Assembly (NCBI GenBank): GCA_016930535.1 | Contig: JAFGGN010000046.1 | Location: 1 to 64,000, forward strand | Direction of reading: 5' to 3' | Length of the DNA stretch: 64,000 nt | Origin: a bacterium | GTDB lineage: Bacteria; Zhuqueibacterota; QNDG01; JAFGCO01 | Shown here: in pieces, positions 26,391 to 36,700 of the stretch | How the letters are laid out: the number at the start of each line of letters is the position of its first letter | Numbering within the stretch: position 1 is the first letter of the stretch | Notes under the pieces: generated by a model | Told to the model about the DNA's origin: nothing | What the model saw: only the letters and a program-made list of their open reading frames with translations | Databases searched by the model: none | Made by a program: the position numbers and the translations under genes

Positions 26391-27554
26391 ATGAAATCTG
26401 CACCGAACCGGTTCCTTCTGGCCCCGGATTCGTTCAAGGACAGCCTCTCCGCAACCGGGATCTGTCATGCCATGGCTGCGGGCATACGCCGTGTACTGCC
26501 CGATGCAGGTATCCGCATGTGTCCGCTCTCAGACGGGGGCGAAGGATTTGTGCATGCAATGCTCCTTGCTGCGGGCGGCCGTTCGATCGAAGTCAATGTC
26601 TCCGGTCCGCTGGGAGAACCCGTTGAAGCGCATTACGGTCTGATAAAGGACTCTCCGAAAACCGCCGTGATCGAAATGGCCGCGGCATCGGGCATTCAGC
26701 TCATTCCTCAAAAGAACCGGGATCCTTTAAAAACGACAACGTTCGGTACCGGCGAGCTGATCCGTCATGCTCTGAGCCAGGGTATCGAACGGCTGATTCT
26801 CGGTATCGGCGGTTCGGCCACGCACGATGTGGGATGCGGAATGGCCCAGGCTCTCGGTGTCCGGTTTCTCAGTCATGAGCGGGAGCTGACCAACCCTGTC
26901 AGCGGCGGGACGCTTGCATCCATCACATCCATGGACCTGTCCGGGCTGGATCCGCGGCTGAAAGGCGTTGAAATCATCGCGGCATGCGACGTGAAGAATC
27001 CGCTGCTGGGACCGGAGGGCGCGGCGCGCACCTATGCGGCACAAAAAGGGGCCGGACCACAGTCGGTCGAAAGACTCGAGGCAGGCACGCGTCATGCGAT
27101 CGCCGTGATCGAGGCCGGAACCGGAAAAAAGGTGCGTGAAGTCCCCGGAAGCGGTGCGGCCGGGGGAATCGGGGCCGGACTTATGGCATTTCTGGACGCA
27201 TCCCTCACACCCGGCATCGATCTGCTGCTCGACACGATCCGGATCGACCGCATTCTCGACCGGTCCGATATCGTGCTGACCGGCGAGGGACGCACCGATG
27301 CACAGACAATTTCCGGAAAAACCGTCTGGGGAATCATCCGGCGCGCCAATTTAAAGAAGGTTCCCGTGATCCTGCTTTCCGGCCGGATCGGGGACGCGGC
27401 TCGTACGGCCCTGGAAAAACACACCCTGATCATGGCCTCAGTCAGCCCGGACACGACCCCCCTGAAAACCGCGCTTGAAAATACGGGTCCGTGGATGACG
27501 GAAACCGTGGAAAGAATCGTCCGTTCCCTTGTCTCCGGACAACCGGATCCCTGA
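26391..27554 (+). CDS. Glycerate 2-kinase (GlxK/GarK family)
   Basis: A 387-residue kinase of glycerate. Signatures are LLAPDSFKDSLSA at the N terminus, PLSDGGEGF, IEMAAASG, the glycine-rich LILGIGGSATHDVGCGMAQALG, CDVKNPLLGPEGAA and TGEGRTDAQTISGKT. The length is typical. Family members form 2-phosphoglycerate, feeding lower glycolysis. It lies 54 nt after the kinase-aldolase fusion, supporting a sugar-acid route. Confidence 0.93.
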   Translation: MKSAPNRFLLAPDSFKDSLSATGICHAMAAGIRRVLPDAGIRMCPLSDGGEGFVHAMLLAAGGRSIEVNVSGPLGEPVEAHYGLIKDSPKTAVIEMAAASGIQLIPQKNRDPLKTTTFGTGELIRHALSQGIERLILGIGGSATHDVGCGMAQALGVRFLSHERELTNPVSGGTLASITSMDLSGLDPRLKGVEIIAACDVKNPLLGPEGAARTYAAQKGAGPQSVERLEAGTRHAIAVIEAGTGKKVREVPGSGAAGGIGAGLMAFLDASLTPGIDLLLDTIRIDRILDRSDIVLTGEGRTDAQTISGKTVWGIIRRANLKKVPVILLSGRIGDAARTALEKHTLIMASVSPDTTPLKTALENTGPWMTETVERIVRSLVSGQPDP

Positions 27555-27616
27555 ATGCGGAACCTCCCGGGGATCTTCATGCGCTGTGGTGATAAACCCG
27601 GTATCCAGACGGATTT

Positions 27617-27644
27617 TTGATTTCATGATTTTTTTTCATATATT
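27617..27644 (+). promoter_or_regulatory. Probable promoter of the ABC exporter operon
   Basis: TTGATT (27617-27622), a 16-nt spacer and TATATT (27639-27644), about 80 nt before the ATP-binding subunit. The rest of the 170-bp gap shows nothing else. Confidence 0.45.
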
Positions 27645-27726
27645 CATGTAACCAACCGGACATGTGTTTCGTCGTTTATAGTTGATCCCTCTTTGATTTT
27701 AAACATAACGTTTGCAAAGGACTGCC

Positions 27727-28653
27727 ATGCTTCAGATTACGGACCTGACCAAAAAATACAAGGACCTGACTGCCGTGGACCGGATCAGCTTTCAGGTGAA
27801 CCAGGGCGAGATTTTCGGATTTCTCGGCCCGAACGGCGCAGGTAAAACCACGACCATCAACTGCATCTGCGGCCTCCTGAAGCCCGATTCGGGAACCATC
27901 ACGCTGGACGATCAGGACATGATCGGCGGCGGAAACCGGGTACGGCAGATGCTCGGTGTCGTGCCCCAGGAAGTCGCCCTGTATGAAGAATTCAACGCCA
28001 TAGAAAATTTGCAGTTCTGGGGCGGATTGTACGGGCTGAAAGGCGCCGCGATAAAATCACGCATCCAGAAACTGCTGGATCTGACCGGTCTGGCGGACCG
28101 GGCAAAAGAAGCGGTTAAAAATTATTCGGGCGGCATGAAACGCAGGCTCAACATGGCCGCCGGCATGATTCACGAACCCAGGCTGCTCCTGCTCGACGAA
28201 CCCACGGTCGGTATCGATCCGCAGGCCCGGCATCAGATGCTGGATACCATACGGCAGATTGCGGCCCAGGGGACCACGATTCTGTATACCACGCATTATA
28301 TGGACGAGGCGGAACAGCTCTGCAGCCGGCTGGCCATTATCGATCATGGGCGTATTCTTGCCCTGGGAACGCAGCAGGAAATACAGCAGATTGTCGGGGA
28401 AAACCGGCTGATGAAAATCACAGGCACATTCGATAAAAGCCGGGCGGAATCCCTGCCGGACAAGATGAAAAACCTGGTTTTGCTGTCCATTCAGGAAAAC
28501 GAGGTGCTTTACAGCCTGCCCATGAAAGAAACCACCGGCACATTTCTGGAAATGCTCATCAAATCCGGATTTGAAATCGATAATTTATCCATCAGGGAAC
28601 CAAGTCTGGATTCTGTGTTTATCAAGCTGACCGGAAGGGAGCTGAGGGATTGA
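27727..28653 (+). CDS. ABC-2 type transporter ATP-binding protein
   Basis: A 308-residue ATPase with Walker A GPNGAGKTTT, Q-loop VVPQEVAL, signature NYSGGMKRR, Walker B LLLLDEPTVGIDP and the switch His in TTHYMDEAE. A C-terminal extension of about 90 residues is typical of ABC-2 exporters of lipids, drugs or polysaccharide. The start at 27727 is chosen because AAAGGA precedes it, against an upstream TTG. It overlaps the next gene by 4 nt. Confidence 0.92.
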   Translation: MLQITDLTKKYKDLTAVDRISFQVNQGEIFGFLGPNGAGKTTTINCICGLLKPDSGTITLDDQDMIGGGNRVRQMLGVVPQEVALYEEFNAIENLQFWGGLYGLKGAAIKSRIQKLLDLTGLADRAKEAVKNYSGGMKRRLNMAAGMIHEPRLLLLDEPTVGIDPQARHQMLDTIRQIAAQGTTILYTTHYMDEAEQLCSRLAIIDHGRILALGTQQEIQQIVGENRLMKITGTFDKSRAESLPDKMKNLVLLSIQENEVLYSLPMKETTGTFLEMLIKSGFEIDNLSIREPSLDSVFIKLTGRELRD

Positions 28654-29891
28654 TCTGGAAACTGATAAAAAAAGATATCCGGCGGCGAATCAAGCAGCCG
28701 GCCGGCTACCTGATGCTGATCGCAATGCCCGTGTTTTTCGCCCTGCTCATGGGAATAATATTCGGCCCTAAAGATTCGGATGACACGCTGATCCTGGTGA
28801 AAACACTCATCGAGGATCATGACGACTCGTTTGCATCGCATTTCATCATCAATGCATTCGGCAGCGAACGGATGGGAAACATGTTCGAGGTCACCCCGGT
28901 GGACAGCGGTGCGGGCAGGCCGATGATGGAAGACGGCAAGGCTTCCGCATTGCTGATCATTCCGGCCGGTTTCGGCGACTCCCTGCTTCATCAGAATCCG
29001 GTGGCACTGACGCTGGTTAAAAATCCGGGCGAAGCCTTCGCGCCGAAAATCGCCGAGGAAACCATACTCGTCATGGCCGAAGCCGGCGATCGTCTGATCG
29101 CGCTGACCGAAGGGCCCCTGAAAACCATACGAAACCGCGTGGATTCAAAAACGGATCTCACCGAAGCGGAAATGGCACTCATGGCCATTCAGACTTACCG
29201 TCTGATCAAAAAGGCCGACCGCATTCTTTTCCCGCCCCTGATCAAGTTGGCGTCCTCCAAAGAAAATAAGGAATCCACATCGGACCGGGCCACGGTATTT
29301 GCTTATATTCTGTGCGGTGTCCTGGTCATGTCCCTGCTCTTCAGTCTCGAGATATTGAACCGTGACTTTTTCTTCGAACAGGAGAACCATACGCTCACCC
29401 GACAGCTTCTGGCAACGGGAATTTTCCGGTTCGTCACTGCCAAATTGCTCTTTATCTACCTGTCCGGAATGATATCCTTCGCAGTGGTCTGGATGATCGC
29501 GATTCCCCTGTTCGGCATTGGCGTGACGCCGGTTCTGCTTCTGCGCCTGGCCGTATTCGCCCTGGTCCTGATGGCCGGGCTCACGGGAGTCATCTCCCTG
29601 ATCTATGCACTGGCCAGGAACCGGAACCAGGGCCAGTCCATCGCTCCGGCCGTAATTCTCGGATTCAGTATGCTCGGCGGCGCCATGGTTCCGCTCGGGA
29701 GCATGCCGGGTTTTATAAGGTCCCTGGCCGTTATTTCACCCGTATACTGGGGTATTAATGCCATGCAGCGCCTCGTGGTTGAACAGGCCCCGATAGGAGA
29801 TATCCTGCAGCATATACTTGTTCTGGGGTTGCTGGCAATCCTGTTTCTCGTTCCTTCCGTTTTTCTACAAAAGAGGAAATTGTCTCAATGA
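28650..29891 (+). CDS. ABC-2 type transporter permease
   Basis: A 413-residue membrane protein with one N-terminal span (residues about 20-40), a large extracytoplasmic domain (about 45-210) and five to six C-terminal spans, the ABC2_membrane_3 layout. It starts at TTG within the TTGA overlap with the ATPase gene stop, so translation is coupled. With the next permease it would form the heterodimeric channel. The substrate is unknown. Confidence 0.88.
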   Translation: MIWKLIKKDIRRRIKQPAGYLMLIAMPVFFALLMGIIFGPKDSDDTLILVKTLIEDHDDSFASHFIINAFGSERMGNMFEVTPVDSGAGRPMMEDGKASALLIIPAGFGDSLLHQNPVALTLVKNPGEAFAPKIAEETILVMAEAGDRLIALTEGPLKTIRNRVDSKTDLTEAEMALMAIQTYRLIKKADRILFPPLIKLASSKENKESTSDRATVFAYILCGVLVMSLLFSLEILNRDFFFEQENHTLTRQLLATGIFRFVTAKLLFIYLSGMISFAVVWMIAIPLFGIGVTPVLLLRLAVFALVLMAGLTGVISLIYALARNRNQGQSIAPAVILGFSMLGGAMVPLGSMPGFIRSLAVISPVYWGINAMQRLVVEQAPIGDILQHILVLGLLAILFLVPSVFLQKRKLSQ

Positions 29892-31036
29892 ATGTCATCT
29901 GGCTCATCGGCAGACAAAGCCTGCAGTTTCTGTTCAAGGACAGGACCAGCCTGATCTGGTTTCTGCTCGTTCCGATCATGTATATTTTCGTTTTCGGCAA
30001 TGCATTCCGCAACCAGGGCGGCGATCCGTCCAGGTGGAAAGCCGATCTGGCCGTGGTCAACCACGATCCGGGGCCGCTGGCCCAGCGTCTTTTATCGTAT
30101 TTAAAGTCGGACAATCTTCATATCGATTCTCTTGCACAGGTTCCTGAAGACCCGCCTTTGCGTACGCTTACCATTCCGGACTCGTTTTCCGCTGCCCTGC
30201 TTGCAGGAAAACAGGTGACTCTGGAGTTCAATGAACAGTCCTCGGCCGATGCCGAGGCGGGCATGACCGCAAAAATCGCCGTGCAGAAGTCCTATTACAG
30301 GCTGCTCGCGGACATGACACAACTGCGTCTTTCGGGCAGGAAAATCAATGCATCCGGTTTTCAGAAGCTGGACCGGCGCATCCCCTGCCTGACTGTCCGG
30401 ACCGAATATGCGGGCCGTCATACGACCATTCCTTCGGGATTCAATCAGCAGATACCGGCCCAAATCGTCCAGTTTACAACGCTCATGCTGTTCATCTATG
30501 CGGGCAGCGCCATGCTCGACGAAAGAAAACGGGGGCTGCTCAGGCGCATAAAAACTGCACCCGTCAGCTTCTGGCAGCTGTTTTTCGGTAAACTGCTTTT
30601 CATTCTGCTTCTCGGCCTGGCGCAGAGCACGCTGATTCTCCTGATCGGCCGCTTCGCATTCGGCGTTTACCTGGGATCCAGTATCATCACACTGGTCTGT
30701 GTGCTTGTCGTTTTTATCCTGGCCATCGGATCCATCGGCCTGTGTCTCGGATTTCTGATTCAGAATCCCGAGAAAATGCTGGGGGCGTCTATCGGTACCG
30801 GACTGCTGATGGCAGCCCTGAGCGGATGCTGGTGGCCGATCGAGATCACGCCGCTCTGGATGCAGAAACTCGCATCGTTTCTGCCCACGGGCATGGCCCT
30901 GAAATCACTGCATCTGCTGATATCCTTCGGCCGCGGCTTCCCGGCCGTGCTTCCCTATCTGATTGGACTCACGGCCATGGCCTCGATATTTTCATTACTT
31001 TTCGGACGATTGCTTGCAAAAGGGCAGGAAATCTGA
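29888..31036 (+). CDS. ABC-2 type transporter permease
   Basis: A 382-residue second permease with the same layout: an N-terminal span near residues 20-37, an extracytoplasmic domain to about 195, then about six spans including PVSFWQLFFGKLLF and ASIGTGLLMAALSGCWWPIE. It overlaps the preceding permease by ATGA. No outer-membrane factor or membrane-fusion gene is adjacent. Confidence 0.88.
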   Translation: MNVIWLIGRQSLQFLFKDRTSLIWFLLVPIMYIFVFGNAFRNQGGDPSRWKADLAVVNHDPGPLAQRLLSYLKSDNLHIDSLAQVPEDPPLRTLTIPDSFSAALLAGKQVTLEFNEQSSADAEAGMTAKIAVQKSYYRLLADMTQLRLSGRKINASGFQKLDRRIPCLTVRTEYAGRHTTIPSGFNQQIPAQIVQFTTLMLFIYAGSAMLDERKRGLLRRIKTAPVSFWQLFFGKLLFILLLGLAQSTLILLIGRFAFGVYLGSSIITLVCVLVVFILAIGSIGLCLGFLIQNPEKMLGASIGTGLLMAALSGCWWPIEITPLWMQKLASFLPTGMALKSLHLLISFGRGFPAVLPYLIGLTAMASIFSLLFGRLLAKGQEI

Positions 31037-31140
31037 CGGATTCAGTTTGTCATCTTTTACCTTGACCTTCTCTGAATATTTACCGAAATTGTACTCCAAT
31101 ATCTTACGATAAGAATTACCGTATACACAACCGGAACATC

Positions 31141-31995
31141 ATGAAAAACGGACGGGAAATGATAGTCTATTACAATGGATCCTATATGCAGAAGGACAGC
31201 GTCTCGATTTCTCCGGATGACCGCGGTTTTCTGTTCGGTGACGGCACCTATGAGGTGATCCGCGTGTACAACAGCCGTATCTTCCGTATGTCCGATCATC
31301 TGAAACGATTGAAACACAGCCTTCACGAGATCGAAATACGCTCACTCGACGTCGCGCACCTGGAACACGTGGGAAAAACCCTGATTGAAAAAAATCCGGA
31401 AACCGCACAGGATGCCGTGCTTTATATACAGGTGACACGCGGCACAGCAGCCCGGAGCCACCTTTTTCCGGAACATATCGAACCGACGGTCTATGCCGCG
31501 CTTTCCGGAGCCCCGGCTGGCCGCACTGCAATTGACAACGGTCTGAAAATCATCCTGCTGCAGGACCAGCGGTGGGGACGGTGCGACATCAAATCCATCT
31601 CCCTTCTGGCCAATGTACTGGCGGCCGAAGAAGCCAGAAAACAGGATGCCTATGAAGCGGTTTTTGTGCGGGACAGTGTCATAACCGAGGGCACGCGGAC
31701 CAATATCGCGGCTGTATTCGACGGAACCGTCGAGACGCATCCGACCGGGCACCGGATACTCGGCGGGATCACGCGGGATGTGGTCCTCGAATTATGCCAC
31801 AGGGAGAACATTCCTGTCAGGGAGCAGGCAATTGCCGAAGCGCGGCTTTATGAGGCGGATGAAATATTCCTGATGGGTACGACCACGGAAATCGGACCCG
31901 TGATTCGCGTGAATGACCGGGAAATCGGCAGCGGACGGCCCGGCCCTGTCACACAACGTCTTCAGAAATCCTTCCGGGCAGTCATCGCCCGATAA
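31141..31995 (+). CDS. dat: Class IV aminotransferase, D-amino-acid transaminase-like
   Basis: A 284-residue PLP enzyme. RGFLFGDGTYEVIRVY is the family N-terminal motif, Lys151 in GRCDIKSISLLANVL holds PLP, and the glutamate motif is ITEGTRTNI. GRCDIKS-L is closer to D-alanine transaminases than to branched-chain enzymes, so it probably supplies D-glutamate or D-alanine for peptidoglycan. The start may instead be Met7 (31159). It is 105 nt after the ABC genes and 32 nt before the UPF0178 gene. Confidence 0.85.
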   Translation: MKNGREMIVYYNGSYMQKDSVSISPDDRGFLFGDGTYEVIRVYNSRIFRMSDHLKRLKHSLHEIEIRSLDVAHLEHVGKTLIEKNPETAQDAVLYIQVTRGTAARSHLFPEHIEPTVYAALSGAPAGRTAIDNGLKIILLQDQRWGRCDIKSISLLANVLAAEEARKQDAYEAVFVRDSVITEGTRTNIAAVFDGTVETHPTGHRILGGITRDVVLELCHRENIPVREQAIAEARLYEADEIFLMGTTTEIGPVIRVNDREIGSGRPGPVTQRLQKSFRAVIAR

Positions 31996-32027
31996 ACGTC
32001 CTGTCCCGAAAACGGGAGACCAATTTG

Positions 32028-32477
32028 ATGCATATCTGGGTCGATGCGGATGCCTGCCCGAAAGCCATCAAGGAAATACTTTACCGGACAGCCGGCCGCG
32101 TGCCTGTATCCATGACACTGGTAGCCAACCGGCCATTCCGGATCCCCATATCCGAGTACATCCGGTTTACGCTCGTTTCCGATGGACTCGATGTGGCGGA
32201 TCATCATATTCTGCGTAAAATGCGCTCCGGGGACCTCGTGATTACCGCGGACATCCCGCTGGCCGCGGCTGTCATCGAAAAAGGCGGCGCTGCACTGAAT
32301 CCGCGCGGCAGGATGTATACGGAGGACAATATCGGAGAGCAGCTGTCCCTTCGTAATTTTCAAACCGAACTGAGAGGCGCCGGCGTAACAACCGGGGGGC
32401 CCGATCCGTTCAGCCTCAAGGACCGTGAGCAGTTTGCCAATGTGTTAAACGAATATCTCAGGCGATCGATGGATTAA
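32028..32477 (+). CDS. YaiI/YqxD (UPF0178) family protein
   Basis: A 149-residue protein with the family N terminus HIWVDADACPKAIKEIL and the core DHHILRKMRSGDLVITADIPLAA, with ALNPRGRMYTEDNI. Its conserved Asp residues suggest a PIN/NYN-like metal-binding nuclease fold, but no role is proven. The ATG at 32028 is preferred to the TTG just before it. GGGAG lies 9 nt upstream. Confidence 0.9.
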   Translation: MHIWVDADACPKAIKEILYRTAGRVPVSMTLVANRPFRIPISEYIRFTLVSDGLDVADHHILRKMRSGDLVITADIPLAAAVIEKGGAALNPRGRMYTEDNIGEQLSLRNFQTELRGAGVTTGGPDPFSLKDREQFANVLNEYLRRSMD

Positions 32478-32490
32478 CCGGGATCCCGCA

Positions 32491-33636
32491 CTACTGTATC
32501 AAATGCAGCTTTCCCGAAGTCCGCATGACGTTCCGGGCGGAAACCGCTTCGATCCGGACCAGATATACGCCGCTGGCCAGGCCCCGATACCCGTTTCCGC
32601 GTCCGTCCCATAGCAGTTCATGATGCCCGCCGTTCTGACGGCCGTTCTCCCATTCCCGGACGAGTGCCCCTCCCGGATTGTAAATCCGGACCGTGACATC
32701 CGCGGGTTCCGGCAGTTCGTACGTAATGCGTGTCATGCCGTTGAACGGATTGGGATAATGGTTCATGACGAAATCCGCCGGCATTTCCGGACCATTTTTC
32801 TCCACAGACGTCACTTCGGGCATGTTCAGATCTTTAATGATCACATCGTCGAAATACACGGGCACATCGTTTCCCGCAATCATGAACTTGAATTCGACGG
32901 ACGGATCATCTTCCGTGCATACAAATTCATACGGACCGTAATAACCGTTTCCGGTCAGATTCACCGGCATTTCAAGATAGCTGCGATACGGGGAATGGTC
33001 CTGCTGCAGCGCGATATAGATTTCCTTTTCATCCGGCACCTCGGCAATAAAGCTGATTTCATACGTATGACCGGCCAGTATCGGAAAATCCTGCATCAGC
33101 TGAACATGCCAGTAAAGGGTTCCGGGATTGGTGATTTCAACGTGCACGGCACTGCCCCGGTCGATATCCGCTTCGGATTCGATCGTGGCCACACCCGTAC
33201 CGCCCTCGTAATTGCCGAGCGCCCAGGGCGGCAGCGCACAGTCGAACTGGCCGTTCAGAATGCGGTTGCCCTGCATCCATTCTCCGACAATGAAGTACAC
33301 GGGATCCGAAAATGTCTCGGTGCCTTCGCTGTTCAGGACCCCGGCCTTGATCTCATAATATCCTTCACCCAGATTTTTCAGGCTGCCTTCATAAGGCTCC
33401 CTTTTGTCCATCGCAGCCAGGGAACCGTTGCGGTAAAAATTGACCTGCTTGACGCTGCCGCTGTTCACCGTAATATCGACCGTGACCGTTACTGCGGAAC
33501 ATACCGCAAACCACGATCCGCTGGCGGGTCCGGAAATGCGGACAGTGATATCAGCGGCACGAATGCCTGTGGACAGGATGATGAAAAATACGAGACCGGT
33601 CATGAACCATGATCTGGATAAAATGGGGATCTGCAT
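32491..33636 (-). CDS. Secreted Ig/CBM protein with FlgD-like C-terminal sorting domain
   Basis: A 381-residue protein with a signal peptide (residues 1-27), an Ig-like domain to about residue 115, and a CBM4/9-like jelly-roll (about 120-275) starting NRILNGQFDCALPPW, with paired aromatics. Its C-terminal 85 residues begin NHYPNPFNGMTRITYELPEP and contain DGRGNGYRGLASGVYLVRIEA. That last domain is the FlgD/T9SS-type sorting module common in FCB-group secreted proteins. It probably binds a polysaccharide. It follows the GH2 gene by 123 nt. CCGGCA-AAC-TGCCGG in that gap is a weak hairpin. Confidence 0.8.
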   Translation of the reverse strand: MQIPILSRSWFMTGLVFFIILSTGIRAADITVRISGPASGSWFAVCSAVTVTVDITVNSGSVKQVNFYRNGSLAAMDKREPYEGSLKNLGEGYYEIKAGVLNSEGTETFSDPVYFIVGEWMQGNRILNGQFDCALPPWALGNYEGGTGVATIESEADIDRGSAVHVEITNPGTLYWHVQLMQDFPILAGHTYEISFIAEVPDEKEIYIALQQDHSPYRSYLEMPVNLTGNGYYGPYEFVCTEDDPSVEFKFMIAGNDVPVYFDDVIIKDLNMPEVTSVEKNGPEMPADFVMNHYPNPFNGMTRITYELPEPADVTVRIYNPGGALVREWENGRQNGGHHELLWDGRGNGYRGLASGVYLVRIEAVSARNVMRTSGKLHLIQ

Positions 33637-33759
33637 ACAGCGCCTCCTTGTTTATGCCCTTCATTCTTCGGTCAAACACATTCTCCGCCTGACAGATAAA
33701 ACAGACGTCCGGCTCCACGCTAAACCGGCAAACTGCCGGCAGACAGACCGCATTCGAAC

Positions 33760-36700
33760 CTATTGTACCGGCAGTTCACCTGCCTCAACATTCACGCCTT
33801 CCCAGATCAGAACCTGATCGGCGGAAAATGCCGCTGACGGACAGAACAGATCGATCGTCTCCGTCTCTCCGGGAAGCAGTGTGATATAATTATCCGTAAA
33901 AGCGAGCGGAACCACGGGTTCGCCGCTCCGTTTGTCGGTTACATTCAGCGACAGAAAGAATGCCGGTTGTTTATCCGGATTCGTCACACGGACGCGTATA
34001 CAGGCCAGCGGACCGTGCGTCAGCGTGTCCCTCTGCACATTGACACGAACACGGGGCAGGTTGAAAAGTTCAAAAAACTTATTATCCGGATGCCGCCAGT
34101 AAACATTCTTTGAAACCGTTTTGTCCTGCGTGTCGGATAAAACCAGCACGACAAACTCCAGGCCCCCCGGGGCCGGAACGGTCCAGTCCGTTTGAAGTGC
34201 GGAATTGGCCGCAACCGACACATCCGCGGTTCTGTTCCAGACAGTCGCACAGCCTGCGTCCAGAACCGAAGCGGTCAACCGGCCCGAATCGAATGCATCG
34301 AGTCCCGTATTGATGACGGACACGGATCCCGAATCCCTGTTCCACTGCACATGCACGGGCCTGCATGCATTCTGCACCGCATGGAATCCCGCATTCGGAA
34401 CCATGTACCAGTCGAACAGCTGCCAGGTCAGGCTGGGCCAGCTGGCATTGAATTTCCAAAGAGCGAATCCGCTCGATGCCGTCCACAGGTCCTGGTTCAC
34501 GGCTTCCACAACGGCCCTGTAACCATCGTAATTCACCAGCTGGGCCTTGGCTGCATAATCGGCCACGCCGGCCATATCCCGGGCGGCGGGAGGACTGTAA
34601 TCCTGGCGCAGAATATTATCGTAATGTGAAAACTTGCGCGGATCCCACTGGCCCCGTTCCGTGGCATCATGATATCCCCAGTCCCCGTACATGGGAAATT
34701 TTTCTTCATCGTATGAAATCCCGAGTTCGGGCAAAAATTTAGTCAGGCTGCCAAGCACGGGCACACCGCTGGGGCCGATCTCGCTGCTGAAACCGGTGAC
34801 CAGATCATGCTGAAAGTACTCGACGGGCCTTATCGTATGATACGGACCGCCGCCGTGCAGGCCGTCTCCGTTCGATATGCGCAGATACGGCCGGCCGCCC
34901 CACGGATCATACTGTGGCAGCAGATCATGCATGATCAGCGATTCATACTGATTGGGTCCTTCGTTGCCGCCGCACCACAGTACGAGACCGGGATGGTTCC
35001 TGAGCTTTTTGATTATATCCCCGGAACAGGCGTAAAACAGAGATTTTTCCGGTTTGAGTTCCGGATTGTTATTGAACGTGCCCCAGAAATCGTTCAAAAA
35101 ATCCTGCCAGATCATGATGCCGAGTGAATCGGCGGCCTTGAATAAAATGTCGGGCGGAACTCCGGTGGGGCCCCAGATTCTCTGAATGTTCATATGACAC
35201 AGGGAGGAGAACTGCATTTCCTGAATATATCGCGATGCGGTCCAGTTCAGCATCATATCGATTACCCAGTTGCCGCCTTTCATAAAACAGTCATGCCCGT
35301 TGATCCGGAAAACGCGCTCCCTGCTGCCCATAAACGTCTGAATATCCCTGACGCCGAACACGGCCGAAACCTCGTGTGAAGACCGGCCGTCAATCTCCAG
35401 TGCAGCAGCAAACCGGTAACGGTCCGGTTTTCCCCAGTCGGCGGGCCACCAGAGCCGCGGATGTTCGAGCTTCAGAGCCCCGATATCGTCGGGTGTCAGC
35501 CGCAGGTCCTGCAGTTCATCGGGTTCTAATGAAACCGGCCAATCAAAATGCACAGGCGGATCATCGTGGCCGATGGAACATACGGACAATTTCAACACTC
35601 CCTGTCTGGGTTTGCCCGTATGGTTGACGAGTGTCATGGCGATCCGGATATATGCGAAGGACGTGTCCGGCAGCGGCAATTGCGCTGCAATGTAGGGATC
35701 GCGGATTTCCACCGGTCCGACAGCGCTCAGAAACACTTCGTCCGTGATCCCCATATCACGGTCACGAACCGCCGGCTGCCAGTCCCATCCCATTGCATCC
35801 CACTTGGTGTAGTCCAGGGAGATGCGGCCGTCCGCGCCCATGTTACGACCCGGATGATCCGTAAAGGACCGCGGGGGCGGAGAAGGCTCCCCGGGATGAT
35901 CCGGCGGATAAACCGCAATGGCCAGGATATTTTCACGGTCAAACCGGATATGACGCGTGACATTGAGTCTGAAACGCCGTTCCATGCCCTTAATTTCGCT
36001 GGTATCCGCAATCTGCACGCCGTTCAGCCAGATCAGGGCCTTGTAATTGACTTCGGTCAGGTTCAGAATCAGCGTTCTGTCACGGAAAGATCCGGGAGCC
36101 TTGAATGTCTTCCTGAACCAGTACGGCTGTTTCCAGGGATTCCGGCCGGGAATATGGCTGTATTTCAGCAGATCCTGCTTTTCGTTGAAGGTGTCGCTCA
36201 GATCGGGGATTTTCAGATTGTTCACACCCACATAGGGATTCGGATAAAGCCCGTTCCGCACCAGGGCGGACAGCACGGTTACGGGCACCGAGGTTTCGTA
36301 CCAGGACTGTGAGGGATCAACGGCGGAGGAGAGTTTTCGGCCGTCCATACCCGCAAACACGGAAGAACGGACCTGCCATCCATCCCTTAAGTGCTGTGCG
36401 CCGGGAGGCAGCTCACCGGCCGGGCGGTCCTCGACCGTGAACGTCGCAGCCGGCCCCGGCTCCCGTTTTTCGGGTCCCGCAGCAATCACGCGCCATGTAT
36501 GTGATCCGAACGAAAGCGGAAAAATCCCGGTTCTGTCCCTGCCGCCGTGAAGCCGGTCCAGGATGCGTCCGTCGACCTCGACAAGATAGGAATCCGCATC
36601 CGCCATGGACCAGACGAGCGTGGGCGCGTTCGTATTCAATACGGCATGATCCACAGGCAGCAGCGGCTGAGGAACGACCTGCGCGAATACTCCGGATATG

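Noticed and set aside
33725..33739. CCGGCA/TGCCGG hairpin between the GH2 and CBM genes
   Set aside because: The 6-bp stem with only three following T's is too weak for a terminator. Mentioned only as context.
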